From: JBHYDC01 sp051861205
GTDB lineage: Bacteria; Pseudomonadota; Alphaproteobacteria; Rhizobiales; Pleomorphomonadaceae
Length of the DNA: 64,000 bases
Direction of reading: 5' to 3'
Assembly: GCA_051861205.1 (NCBI GenBank)
Contig: JBHYDC010000001.1
Span: 1-64,000, forward strand
The stretch's first letter is position 1, and every line of letters begins with the position of its first letter. Positions 28,206 to 39,946 of the stretch are shown in pieces. Both the position numbers and the translations under genes were made by a program. The notes beneath the pieces are model-generated. The model made no database searches. It was given only the letters and a program-made list of their open reading frames with translations, and was not told the origin of the DNA.

Positions 28206-28227
28206 AATCTAAAGCGCGAATCAAAAG

Positions 28228-28260
28228 CGGCGCCGGGGGGACATCCTCCGGCGCCGTTTT
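28228..28260 (+). terminator. Intrinsic terminator after the cox cluster
   Basis: CGGCGCCGG and CCGGCGCCG form a GC-rich stem around 28228-28256 followed by TTTT (28257-28260), closing the cox transcript. Confidence 0.8.
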
Positions 28261-28310
28261 GCATTGTCTGAACCGTGACCAGCCCGCCCTGATCGACCGC
28301 GTCCGGCCTT

Positions 28311-29078
28311 TCAAACGTGCTGGCCGCCGTTCACATGAATTTCCGCGCCCGTCACATAAGACGAGGCCGGCGAGCAGAGATAATAAATCGTCTCGGCCAC
28401 CTCCGCCGGTTGGCCCAGCCGCCGCAGCGGCAGATCGCCCACCATGTTCTCCGTACCCGGCGAAAGGATCGCCGTATCGATTTCGCCGGGCGCGATCGCG
28501 TTCACCCGAATGCCGTGCGGACCGAAGTCGGCCGCCATCTCGCGGGTCAGCGCCGCAAGCGCGGCCTTCGACGTCGCATAGGCCGATCCGGCGAAGGGAT
28601 GAACGCGCGTGCCCGCGATCGACGTCACATTCACAATCGAACCGCCCGCCCGCTTCAACTCCTGAAACAGCCCGCGCCCCAGCATGATCGGGGCGAGGAA
28701 ATTCACCTGAAACACCGTGCGCCACTGATGCAGCGGCGTCTGAATGGAATCGAGCCGCTGGCCTTGCTCATTCTTTGGGCTGATGCCGGCATTGTTCACG
28801 AGCGCGTCGAGCCGCCCGCCATCGGCTTCCAGCCGGCTGCGCATTTCCGCGATGGCGTTGCCGAGATTCTCCGGATCGGACAGATCCACCTGGATGTGGT
28901 CTTCAGGCCCCATCGGCCAGGGGCACTTATCTGAAAACGGCTGGCGCGAGCAGGTGATCACACGCCAGCCGGCCGCTGAAAAGCGCTTCACGGTGGCATG
29001 ACCGATTCCCCGGCTCGCCCCCGTCAGCACCAGCGTTCGGCGTCCTTCGTGGAGCGGCTGCGGCGTCATGGGGTTCAA
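28311..29078 (-). CDS. Short-chain dehydrogenase/reductase (SDR)
   Basis: 255 residues, classical SDR: NAD(P) motif TGASRGIG, NNAGIS, catalytic Ser in NVTSIAGTR, Y-x3-K in SAYATSKAAL, and the C-terminal VTGAEIHVNGGQHV. Arg after the glycine motif (TCSRQPFS) suggests NADP preference. Reads toward the cox cluster and is separated from it by the terminator. Substrate cannot be assigned. Confidence 0.88.
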   Translation of the reverse strand: MNPMTPQPLHEGRRTLVLTGASRGIGHATVKRFSAAGWRVITCSRQPFSDKCPWPMGPEDHIQVDLSDPENLGNAIAEMRSRLEADGGRLDALVNNAGISPKNEQGQRLDSIQTPLHQWRTVFQVNFLAPIMLGRGLFQELKRAGGSIVNVTSIAGTRVHPFAGSAYATSKAALAALTREMAADFGPHGIRVNAIAPGEIDTAILSPGTENMVGDLPLRRLGQPAEVAETIYYLCSPASSYVTGAEIHVNGGQHV

Positions 29079-29403
29079 CCTTCCTTATTCAGGCGCGGAC
29101 AGCAATCCGCGCCGCCCTTATCTAGCGCATCCTGGCACCGAAAGGGAGTTTTCCATTCCACCCTCATTTGATTGTGTTGTCGCCCTCCGTTTGTATGCAT
29201 GGCGAATAAAAATGGCGCAAAAACATGCATATCAACTTAGAGCGGACGAATAGTGAGCAATCTGCATGTTTTGGACCCGCCGAAGCCCGGAAATCCAGCC
29301 GCTCCAAAACTGGCCCCTCCTTGCAAATATCCTTCACGGTTCGTTGTGAGGCTCATCCCAGGGGCCGCTGCGAACGAGTGTCCAACTCGGGGGACATTCT
29401 TTC
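29079..29403. promoter_or_regulatory. Divergent control region between SDR and urtA
   Basis: 325 bases with no gene. A perfect palindrome GGCGCGGA-cagcaa-TCCGCGCC at 29092-29113 lies just upstream of the SDR start and could be an operator. The half nearer urtA is AT-rich (29160-29260), as expected for the urtA promoter. I looked for a sigma-54 promoter and found only a spacing-defective match. Confidence 0.4.
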
Positions 29404-30678
29404 ATGACGTTGATCAATCGATTGGCTGGCGCGGCGCTCGCCACATTGCTTGCCGCCTCGGCATTCACGTCGGCTATGGCCGCCGACGAAACCATCAAGG
29501 TCGGCATCCTTCATTCGCTCTCCGGCACGATGGCCATTTCCGAGACGACCCTGAAGGACACCGTGCTCTTCCTCATCGACGAGCAGAACAAAAAGGGCGG
29601 CATTCTCGGCAAGAAGCTCGAAGCCGTCGTCGTCGACCCCGCGTCGGATTGGCCGCTGTTCGCCGAAAAGGCGCGTGAGCTGATCGAGAAGGACAAGGTC
29701 TCGGTCGTGTTCGGCTGCTGGACCTCCGTGCTGCCGGTATTCAAGGAGTTGAACTCCATCCTCTTCTACCCCGTGCAATACGAGGGCGAGGAATCCGAAC
29801 GCAACGTGTTCTACACCGGCGCCGCCCCGAACCAGCAGGCGATCCCCGCCGTCGACTATCTGATGGCCGAAGAAGGCGTCGAGCGCTGGGTTCTCGCCGA
29901 CACCGACTACGTCTACCCGCGCACCACCAACAAGGTGCTCGAAGCCTACCTGCAGTCCAAGGGCGTCGCCGCCGAAGACATCATGATCAACTACACGCCC
30001 TTCGGTCATTCCGATTGGCAGTCGATCGTGTCGGACATCAAGAAGTTCGGCTCGGCCGGCAAGAAGACCGCCGTGGTCTCCACCATCAACGGCGACGCCA
30101 ACGTTCCCTTCTACAAGGAACTCGGCAACAAGGGCATCAAGGCCGAGGATATCCCGGTCGTCGCCTTCTCGGTTGGTGAAGAAGAACTCGCCGGTCTCGA
30201 TACCGCCCCGCTCGTCGGCCATCTCGCCGCTTGGAACTACTTCCAGTCGGTCGATACGCCTGAAAACGCCGCGTTTATCGACGCTTGGAAGGCCTATACG
30301 AAGAACGACAAGCGCGTCACCAACGACCCGATGGAAGCCCATTACATCGGCTTCAACATGTGGGTTAAGGCCGTCGAAGCGGCCGGCACCACCGATAGCG
30401 ACGCGGTCATCGACAGCCTGATCGGCGTCGCGGTCCCGAACCTCTCCGGCGGCTACTCGGCCATGATGCCGAACCACCACATCACCAAGCCGGTGCTGAT
30501 CGGTGAAATCCAGGACGATGGCCAGTTCGAAATCGTCTCGCAGACCCCGGGCCTCGTGCCGGGCGACGAGTGGTCGGACTATCTGGAAGGCTCCAAGGAC
30601 CTGATCGCCGATTGGCGCAAGCCCATGTCCTGCGGCAACTCCAACACCGTCACCGGCAAGTGCGGCGGCGCGAGCTGA
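29404..30678 (+). CDS. urtA: Urea ABC transporter substrate-binding protein
   Basis: 424 residues with a signal peptide (MTLINRLAGAALATLLAASA, cleaved after SAMA near residue 27). The mature protein is the UrtA type of branched-chain-amino-acid-like binding proteins: TIKVGILHSLSGTMAISE, VVFGCWTSVLPVFKE, LFYPVQYEGEESERNVFYTG. It captures urea in the periplasm for UrtBC. First gene of a complete urtABCDE order; such operons are usually under NtrC-type nitrogen control. Confidence 0.95.
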   Translation: MTLINRLAGAALATLLAASAFTSAMAADETIKVGILHSLSGTMAISETTLKDTVLFLIDEQNKKGGILGKKLEAVVVDPASDWPLFAEKARELIEKDKVSVVFGCWTSVLPVFKELNSILFYPVQYEGEESERNVFYTGAAPNQQAIPAVDYLMAEEGVERWVLADTDYVYPRTTNKVLEAYLQSKGVAAEDIMINYTPFGHSDWQSIVSDIKKFGSAGKKTAVVSTINGDANVPFYKELGNKGIKAEDIPVVAFSVGEEELAGLDTAPLVGHLAAWNYFQSVDTPENAAFIDAWKAYTKNDKRVTNDPMEAHYIGFNMWVKAVEAAGTTDSDAVIDSLIGVAVPNLSGGYSAMMPNHHITKPVLIGEIQDDGQFEIVSQTPGLVPGDEWSDYLEGSKDLIADWRKPMSCGNSNTVTGKCGGAS

Positions 30679-30791
30679 TCGCATGGCGGCGTTAGGCGCA
30701 CGCCGCCTGACGTGAGACCTCAAGCGGCGCGCCTTGCAATGGGCGCGCCGCTTTCCCCACGCTGAAACCGGGGCATTGCACCATCCGCATC

Positions 30792-32402
30792 ATGCGCGTT
30801 CTCTTCGCCGCGCTGGCTTTTTTCGCGGTGGTTTCCGCCGGGTCCGCAGCCACCGTCATCGCCGATTCGGAGTTGACCAAGCTGGTCGATGCGCTCGGCG
30901 CCGGCAGCTTCGACAAAACCGAAGCCGCCATTCAGGCGCTCGCCGCCTCAGGCGATGACCGCGCGGCCGCGATTCTCGAAAAGCTGGGAAGCGGCAGCCT
31001 CGTTGCCCGCAAATCCGACAAGGCGGTCTTCGCCGCCGATTCCGCCGGCGCCGACGTCAAGCTCACCAGCCTTGTCACCGGCAAGGACATCGACATCGTC
31101 GCCAAGGGCGCGGTCGAAAAGATCAAGGTCAACAACCGCCTGCGCCGCGCGATCAGTTCCGCCGTCGGCGCGCTCACATTGATGAGCCCGGACCCGGCAA
31201 CCCGCCGCGCCGCCGCCGATGCGGTGATGAAATCCAAGGACGCCGCCGCCATCCCTGTTCTCGATACCGCCATCGCGGCCGAGCAGGATGAGGGCGTGAA
31301 GCGCGTCATGATCGCCGCCCGCGCCTCGGCCGTCCTCGCCTCCGATCTGCCCGAAGCCGAAAAGCTCGCCGCCGTCGCCACCATCGGTGATCTCGGCTCG
31401 CGCGATGCGCTCGGCCTTCTCTCCGCCTACACCGGCCTCGACGATGCTGTCGGCGCCGCCGCCCGCAGCGCCGCAGAGGGCGTCGAAAGCCGCCTCGCGC
31501 TCTGGGATGCCGGCCAGAACATCTGGTACGGCCTGTCGCTTGGCTCCGCCCTCTTGCTCGCCGCCATCGGGCTTGCCATCACCTTCGGCGTGATGGGCGT
31601 TATCAACATGGCGCACGGCGAAATGGTGATGCTGGGTGCCTACACCACCTTCGTGGTGCAGGAGATTATCCGAACGTCCTTCCCCGCCCTCTTCGACTAT
31701 TCCCTGCTGATCTCGCTCCCGCTCGCCTTCATCGTCGCGGGCGGCGTCGGCATCATCATCGAACGCACGGTCATCCGCTGGCTCTATGGCCGCCCGCTCG
31801 AAACGCTGCTTGCCACCTGGGGCGTCTCGCTCATTCTCCAGCAGGCCGTCCGCTCCATCTTCGGCGCGCAGAACCGCGAGGTCGGCACCCCCGGCTTCAT
31901 GTCCGGCTCCTTCATGGTCGGCGAAATCCAGATCACCTGGCCCCGCCTCTGGATCATCCTCTTCGCACTCGGCGTCTTCGCCAGTCTGATGCTCGTGTTG
32001 AAGCGCACCGCCTTCGGCCTTGAAATGCGCGCGGTCACCCAGAACCGCCCGATGGCCAGCGCCATGGGCATCCGCACCCCGCTCGTCGACGCGCTCACCT
32101 TCGGCCTCGGCTCCGGCATCGCCGGCATTGCGGGCGTCGCGCTCAGCCAGATCGACAACGTGTCGCCGAACCTTGGCCAGGGCTATATCATCGACAGCTT
32201 CATGGTCGTCGTTTTCGGCGGGGTCGGAAATCTCTGGGGCACGCTCGTCGGCGCGCTGACGCTCGGCGTCGCCAACAAGTTCCTCGAACCCTATGCCGGC
32301 GCGGTGCTTGGAAAAATCCTGCTCCTCGTCTTCATCATTCTCTTCATCCAGAAGCGACCGCGCGGCCTGTTCGCGCAGAAGGGCAGGGCGATCGAGGCAT
32401 GA
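30792..32402 (+). CDS. urtB: Urea ABC transporter permease UrtB
   Basis: 536 residues. A signal sequence and an extracytoplasmic N-terminal domain of about 230 residues (typical of UrtB) precede the LivH-like permease domain, which begins LSLGSALLLAAIGLAITFGV and contains GVINMAHGEMVMLGAYTTF. Forms the membrane channel with UrtC. Its stop overlaps the urtC start (ATGA). The 113-base gap to urtA holds a short GC-rich inverted repeat (GGCGCGCC near 30726) that may trim transcript levels after urtA. Confidence 0.94.
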   Translation: MRVLFAALAFFAVVSAGSAATVIADSELTKLVDALGAGSFDKTEAAIQALAASGDDRAAAILEKLGSGSLVARKSDKAVFAADSAGADVKLTSLVTGKDIDIVAKGAVEKIKVNNRLRRAISSAVGALTLMSPDPATRRAAADAVMKSKDAAAIPVLDTAIAAEQDEGVKRVMIAARASAVLASDLPEAEKLAAVATIGDLGSRDALGLLSAYTGLDDAVGAAARSAAEGVESRLALWDAGQNIWYGLSLGSALLLAAIGLAITFGVMGVINMAHGEMVMLGAYTTFVVQEIIRTSFPALFDYSLLISLPLAFIVAGGVGIIIERTVIRWLYGRPLETLLATWGVSLILQQAVRSIFGAQNREVGTPGFMSGSFMVGEIQITWPRLWIILFALGVFASLMLVLKRTAFGLEMRAVTQNRPMASAMGIRTPLVDALTFGLGSGIAGIAGVALSQIDNVSPNLGQGYIIDSFMVVVFGGVGNLWGTLVGALTLGVANKFLEPYAGAVLGKILLLVFIILFIQKRPRGLFAQKGRAIEA

Positions 32403-33532
32403 TCACCAACCTCCTCCTCAATGGCTTCGACACCCGCGCCCGCATCTTCATCGGCCTGCTCGTCGCGCTCGCCATCCTGGTGCCGGCCGGCCATCTGCTC
32501 GTTCCGCCCACCAGCGCCTTCCATGTGCCCGGCTATGCGCTCGCGCTCTTCGGCAAATACCTCTGCTACGCGCTTCTCGCCCTCTCGGTCGATCTCGTCT
32601 GGGGCTATTGCGGCATTCTCTCGCTCGGCCACGGCGCCTTCTTCGCCATCGGCGGCTACGCCATGGGCATGTATCTGATGCGCCAGATCGGCACGCGCGG
32701 CGTCTACGCCGACCCCGTCTTGCCGGATTTCATGGTGTTCCTGAACTGGAAGGAACTCCCCTGGTTCTGGTACGGCTTCGACAGCGCCTGGTTCGCCTTT
32801 CTGATGGTGGTGCTCTCTCCCGGCCTGCTCGCCTTCGTCTTCGGCTGGTTCGCCTTCCGCAGCCGCGTCACCGGCGTCTACCTCTCCATCATCACGCAAG
32901 CGATGACCTATGCGCTGCTGCTCGCCTTCTTCCGCAACGACATGGGCTTTGGCGGCAATAACGGCCTCACCGATTTCAAGGATATCCTCGGCTACAACAT
33001 CCAGGCCGAAACCAACCGCGCCGCGCTCTTCGCCGCCACCGCCATCGCGCTTGCCCTCTCGCTCCTCGTCGCCTCCGCCATCGCTCATTCCAAGCTCGGC
33101 AAGGTTCTGGTCGGCGTGCGAGACGCGGAAAGCCGCACCCGCTTCCTCGACTACCGCGCCGAGCATTACAAACTCTTCGTCTGGACTCTGTCCGCCGTCA
33201 TGGCGGGCATCGCCGGCGCGCTCTACGTGCCGCAGGTCGGCATCATCAACCCCTCGGAATTCGAGCCGGCCAACTCCATCGAAGCCGTGATCTGGGTCGC
33301 CGTCGGCGGGCGCGGCACGCTCGTCGGGCCCATCATCGGGGCCGTTGCGGTGAACTTCGGCAAAACCTGGTTTACGGGGGTCTTGCCGGAGGTTTGGCTC
33401 TTCGCGCTCGGAGCCCTGTTCGTGCTGGTCACGCTCTTCCTGCCCAAGGGCATCGTCGGCACGGTTCAGGGCTGGTGGACCGCCCGCCGCCGCCCCCCGG
33501 CAGCGTCCCTGGATCTGAAACCCGCGGAATGA
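32399..33532 (+). CDS. urtC: Urea ABC transporter permease UrtC
   Basis: 377-residue LivM-like inner-membrane permease: LCYALLALSVDLVWGYCGIL, LSLGHGAFFAIGGYAMGMY, and the long UrtC-specific loop containing VFLNWKELPWFWYGFDSAWF. Pairs with UrtB. Overlaps urtB by 4 bases and is followed after 10 bases by urtD. Confidence 0.94.
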   Translation: MITNLLLNGFDTRARIFIGLLVALAILVPAGHLLVPPTSAFHVPGYALALFGKYLCYALLALSVDLVWGYCGILSLGHGAFFAIGGYAMGMYLMRQIGTRGVYADPVLPDFMVFLNWKELPWFWYGFDSAWFAFLMVVLSPGLLAFVFGWFAFRSRVTGVYLSIITQAMTYALLLAFFRNDMGFGGNNGLTDFKDILGYNIQAETNRAALFAATAIALALSLLVASAIAHSKLGKVLVGVRDAESRTRFLDYRAEHYKLFVWTLSAVMAGIAGALYVPQVGIINPSEFEPANSIEAVIWVAVGGRGTLVGPIIGAVAVNFGKTWFTGVLPEVWLFALGALFVLVTLFLPKGIVGTVQGWWTARRRPPAASLDLKPAE

Positions 33533-33542
33533 GGGCGCTTCC

Positions 33543-34295
33543 ATGACCGATCAGGCCGCCGGCACACTCCTCTATCTCGATGGCGTCTCGAAAACCTTCG
33601 ACGGGTTTCGCGCCATCAACAAACTCTCGCTGGTTCTCGAACCCGGCGAAATGCGCGCCGTCATCGGCCCGAACGGTGCCGGCAAGACAACGATGATGGA
33701 CATCATCACAGGCAAGACCAAACCGGACGCCGGCGACGTTCTCTTCGAGGGCAACGTGGATCTCACCCGCCTCGACGAAGCGGCCATCGCCAATCTCGGC
33801 ATCGGCCGCAAGTTCCAAAAGCCCACGGTCTTCGAAAGCCACACCATCGAGGACAACATCGCGCTTGCGCTCAAATCCAAGCGCAGCCCCTTCGCCACCC
33901 TGTTCCACAAGCGCACCGCCGCCGAGGCGACGCGCATCGAAGAACTCCTCGCGATCACGCGCCTCACTGAAAAGCGCCGCCTGCTCGCCGGCCGCCTCAG
34001 CCACGGCCAGAAGCAATGGCTGGAAATCGGCATGCTCCTCGCCCAGGAACCCCGCCTTCTCCTCGTCGACGAGCCCGCCGCCGGTATGACCGACGCGGAA
34101 ACCGCCGAAACCGCGATCCTTCTGAAGGAAATCGCCAAGACCCAGTCCGTCGTGGTCGTCGAGCACGACATGACCTTCGTGCGCGAGCTTGGCGTCAAGG
34201 TCACCGTGCTGCACGAAGGCTCGGTGCTGGCCGAAGGCACGCTCGACGCCGTGTCGGCCAATCCGAAGGTCGTCGAAGTCTATCTCGGGCGGTAA
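33543..34295 (+). CDS. urtD: Urea ABC transporter ATP-binding protein UrtD
   Basis: 250-residue ATPase. Walker A GPNGAGKTTMMDIITG, signature region LSHGQKQWLEIGMLL (the UrtD/LivG variant LSHGQ), Walker B PRLLLVDEPAAGMTD and switch His in VVVEHDMTF. Energises urea uptake together with UrtE. Confidence 0.94.
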   Translation: MTDQAAGTLLYLDGVSKTFDGFRAINKLSLVLEPGEMRAVIGPNGAGKTTMMDIITGKTKPDAGDVLFEGNVDLTRLDEAAIANLGIGRKFQKPTVFESHTIEDNIALALKSKRSPFATLFHKRTAAEATRIEELLAITRLTEKRRLLAGRLSHGQKQWLEIGMLLAQEPRLLLVDEPAAGMTDAETAETAILLKEIAKTQSVVVVEHDMTFVRELGVKVTVLHEGSVLAEGTLDAVSANPKVVEVYLGR

Positions 34296-34311
34296 TTCAG
34301 GAACATCGATC

Positions 34312-35006
34312 ATGCTCACCGTTGAATCCGTCGATCTCATTACGGCGCCGCGCAGGCGCTACGGTCCGTGTCGCTCGGTGCCGAGCCCGGCAAGGTCACC
34401 TGCGTCATGTGCCGTAACGGCGTCGGCAAAACCAGTCTCATGCGCACCATCGTCGGCCTGCAATCCATTTCCGCCGGCCGCATCGTCTGGGAAGGCGCGG
34501 ATGTCTCGCGCCTCACCCCGCATGACCGCGCGCGCAAGGGCATCGCCATCGTGCCGCAAGGCCGCGAGATTTTCCCGCTCCTCTCGGTCGAGGAAAACCT
34601 GCGCACCGGCTTCGCCCCGCTCGCCCGCCGCGACCGCACCATTCCCGACACGGTGTTCGAGCTTTTCCCCGTTCTGAAAGACATGCTCCGCCGCCGCGGG
34701 GGCGATCTCTCCGGCGGCCAGCAGCAGCAGCTCGCCATCGGCCGCGCCCTCGTCACCCGCCCGCGTCTCCTCGTGCTCGACGAGCCGACCGAGGGCATCC
34801 AGCCCTCGATCATCAAGGACATCGGCCGCGCCATCTCCTATTTGCGCGATCAGGGCACCATGGCGATCGTTCTAGTGGAGCAGTATTTCGAGTTCGCCAA
34901 GGATCTGGCCGATCAGTTCGTCGTCATGGACCGGGGCGAGGTCGTCATGTCCGGCACGCGCGAATCCATGAACGAGGAGGAAGTGCGCGGCCGCATCACC
35001 GTTTGA
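34312..35006 (+). pseudogene. urtE: Urea ABC transporter ATP-binding protein UrtE, frameshifted near codon 10
   Basis: The ATG at 34312 opens MLTVESVDL as expected for UrtE, but the frame then leaves the family. The family sequence resumes in another frame (HYGAAQALRSVSLGAEPGK...) running to 35006. One C missing in CTCAT at about 34338 (expected CTCCAT, giving D-L-H-Y-G) explains it. Without a fix, translation would need an internal start such as 34368. Walker A also reads CRNGVGKTS, with Cys where the first Gly is expected. The rest (signature LSGGQQQQLAIGRAL, Walker B LLVLDEPTEGIQP, VEQYFEFA) is intact. Either a sequencing error or an early pseudogene. Confidence 0.85.
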
Positions 35007-35021
35007 CGTCAGATTGACGCT

Positions 35022-37487
<2,466 letters not shown>

Positions 37488-37541
37488 ACCGGCGTTGTGG
37501 CCCGCCGCTGGCCTCTCGATCAAGCGGCAATGCGTGAAAGG

Positions 37542-38342
37542 TCAGCCGCTCGGCGGCGTCTTGCCGTCCGCTTGGATCTGCTTCCAGCTATTGACCTGCG
37601 CCATCATGCTCTTGAGATAGGCCGCATTGGCCGCCGCTTGCTGGGGTTCCATCTCCATCTTGGCCACGGCCTCGGCCTCCGCGAACCGGCCCTGAAGCCC
37701 CAGCGCCAGCGCAAGATTCTGGCGGATGCGGCTCGTGGCTTTTGGCGACTGCGCGGCCTGCCTCAAAAGCTGTTCCGCCTCCGTCAACTCGCCCGCGAGA
37801 AGATAGCTGAGGCCGAAGTTATTCAGCACAGACGGCTCGCCGGGCGCGATCTGCAACGCTTTGGCGTAGCGAAGCCGCGCCTCGGCGGTCTGGCCAAGCT
37901 GATCCAAAATGGCGCCTTCGGTCGAGTAAAGCCGCCAATCTGGCCGGTCGTCCTGCTGCGCGCCACGGATCACCCGCAGCGCCTGATCGAAATCGCCGTT
38001 CGCCGCCAGTGCCTTGCCATAGGCCCCCGCGATGCCCTGATCCTTGGGAAAGAGCACCACGCCGCGCCGCAGCACCGCAACGGCCTGTTCGGATTGTCCG
38101 TTCTGCCGCAGCGCTGCTGCGTAGTTGATGATGGTCGTCCGATCCTTGGGGTTGCTATCATAGGCCTTGCCCCACGCCGTTGCCGCCGCCGCGATCTGCG
38201 CCTCGCTCATGGGTATGGAGCCGGTCACGATCTCATCGGGCTTGGCGCCGGGGAAATTCGCGCAGCCGGCCAGCCCGCCTGAAACGGCGATTGCCAGAAC
38301 GGCAGCTCTGATCGTCAGGCGAAATGGCTGATATGCGATCAT
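37542..38342 (-). CDS. TPR-repeat lipoprotein, TadD-like
   Basis: 266 residues. A lipoprotein signal ends in the lipobox LAGC (Cys at about residue 27). Several tetratricopeptide repeats follow (YDSNPKDRTTIINYAAALRQ, LQIAPGEPSVLNNFGLSYLL and neighbours). TadD is the pilotin-like lipoprotein of Flp/Tad pilus machines, and this protein has the TadD layout, but no other tad gene is in the window. Start at 38342 (MIAYQPF) places the signal peptide correctly. Confidence 0.75.
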   Translation of the reverse strand: MIAYQPFRLTIRAAVLAIAVSGGLAGCANFPGAKPDEIVTGSIPMSEAQIAAAATAWGKAYDSNPKDRTTIINYAAALRQNGQSEQAVAVLRRGVVLFPKDQGIAGAYGKALAANGDFDQALRVIRGAQQDDRPDWRLYSTEGAILDQLGQTAEARLRYAKALQIAPGEPSVLNNFGLSYLLAGELTEAEQLLRQAAQSPKATSRIRQNLALALGLQGRFAEAEAVAKMEMEPQQAAANAAYLKSMMAQVNSWKQIQADGKTPPSG

Positions 38343-38539
38343 GAGGTCCCCCAAGGACAAAAGGCGCCTTGGCCCCCGCGTCCCGCCGCTTCAGGGGTAA
38401 ATGGTTAAAACTAATTCATGGTTAACAGTTTGCTACGCGGTCACCTCGGGGTTGCCAAACCGGGTGCCGCCCGCCCATCATCCCGCCCGCGCCACGGCGC
38501 CGTTCCGGTTCGCGGGCGCCACCCCCGGCGCGTTCGACC

Positions 38540-39946
38540 ATGGTGTGGAGATTACCCCGCGTGCTGAACAGCCTTCTGCCTGCGGACACGTCCGCCCCCT
38601 CGGTCCCCATTCACATGGTCACGGAGGAAAGTCTTGCCCCCGCGCTCACCGGCCTTGGCGCCGCCGCGTCGGCTTGGGTCGAGGCGAACGGCTTCAAGGC
38701 CGGTTCCGGCACCCATCTGATCATCCCCGGCTCCGACGGCCGCCCCGCCGCCGTCTTGTTCGGGCTGGGTGCCGCGTCCGACACCGCCCGCTCGCCGCTG
38801 CTGGCCGGCAAACTCGCCTCCGCCCTACCCGCCGGCCTCTACCGCTTGGAGACCCACATCGGCGATCTCCAGCTTGCGGTCCTCGCCTTCGCCCTCGGCA
38901 GCTATCGCTTCGAGCGCTACGTGAAGCCGAAGGACGCGGCTGCCCGCCTTATAGTGCCCGCCGGCGTTGACGCCAGACACCTCTCCAGCGTCGCCGCGTC
39001 GGTCTTCGCCGTCCGCGATCTCGTCAACACGCCCGCCAACGACCTTGGCACCGCCGAACTGGCCGCCGCCGTCCGCGCCCTTGGCGATGCGCATGGCGCC
39101 CGCGTCGTCGAAATCGTCGGCGACGATCTGATCACTTGCAACTTCCCGCTGGTCCATGCCGTCGGCGCCGCCTCCACGCGCGCCCCGCGTCTTGTCGATT
39201 TCACCTGGGGCGACGAGCGCGCGCCCAAGATCACGCTGGTCGGAAAAGGTGTAGTGTTCGATACCGGCGGGCTCGACATCAAGCCCGATAGCGCCATGCT
39301 CCTGATGAAGAAAGACATGGGGGGCGCGGCCAATGTCTTGGGTCTGGCGCGCATGATCATGGAGGCCGGCCTCAAGGTGCGCCTGCGCGTCATCACGCCG
39401 ATCGTCGAAAACGCCATCTCGGGCAACGCCTTTCGCCCCGGCGACGTCTTTCGCAGCCGCAAGGGCATGACCGTCGAAATCGGCAACACCGACGCCGAAG
39501 GCCGCCTGATCCTCGCCGATGCGCTCGCGCTCGCCGACGAGGAATCCCCCGACGTGCTCGTCGATATGGCCACGCTCACCGGCGCCGCCCGCGTCGCGCT
39601 CGGTCCGGATTTGCCGCCCGTCTACACCCGCGACGATGGCTTCGCCGCCGAACTCGCCTCGGCCTCCGCCGCCGTGCACGATCCGCTCTGGCGCATGCCG
39701 CTCTGGGCGCCCTACGACGATCTTCTCAAATCCAAGATCGCCGATGTGAACCACATCTCGGGCGGCTCCTTCGCCGGTTCAATCACGGCGGCACTTTTTC
39801 TAGGCCGCTTCGTCAAGAAGGCCAAGACCTGGCTCCATGCCGATATTTTCGCCTGGACGCCCTCGGCCAAGCCCGCTCAACCGGAAGGCGGCGAGGCGCA
39901 GGTGATCCGGGCACTGTTCGAGGTATTCACCCGGCGCTACGGCTGA
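38540..39946 (+). CDS. M17 leucyl aminopeptidase family protein
   Basis: Up to 468 residues. The family signature NTDAEGRLILADALALAD is intact, with the metal-binding/catalytic Lys in TLVGKGVVFDTGGLDIKPDS and KKDMGGAA. Cytosolic hexameric metallopeptidase removing N-terminal residues from peptides. The ATG at 38540 gives the longest form; the GTG at 38561 (behind GGAG) is an alternative giving 461 residues. Its last 10 bases overlap the convergent LysR gene. Confidence 0.88.
   Translation: MVWRLPRVLNSLLPADTSAPSVPIHMVTEESLAPALTGLGAAASAWVEANGFKAGSGTHLIIPGSDGRPAAVLFGLGAASDTARSPLLAGKLASALPAGLYRLETHIGDLQLAVLAFALGSYRFERYVKPKDAAARLIVPAGVDARHLSSVAASVFAVRDLVNTPANDLGTAELAAAVRALGDAHGARVVEIVGDDLITCNFPLVHAVGAASTRAPRLVDFTWGDERAPKITLVGKGVVFDTGGLDIKPDSAMLLMKKDMGGAANVLGLARMIMEAGLKVRLRVITPIVENAISGNAFRPGDVFRSRKGMTVEIGNTDAEGRLILADALALADEESPDVLVDMATLTGAARVALGPDLPPVYTRDDGFAAELASASAAVHDPLWRMPLWAPYDDLLKSKIADVNHISGGSFAGSITAALFLGRFVKKAKTWLHADIFAWTPSAKPAQPEGGEAQVIRALFEVFTRRYG

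Noticed and set aside
29215..29235. Sigma-54-like promoter upstream of urtA
   Set aside because: The GG and GC elements are 11 bases apart instead of 10; the match is too weak to claim.
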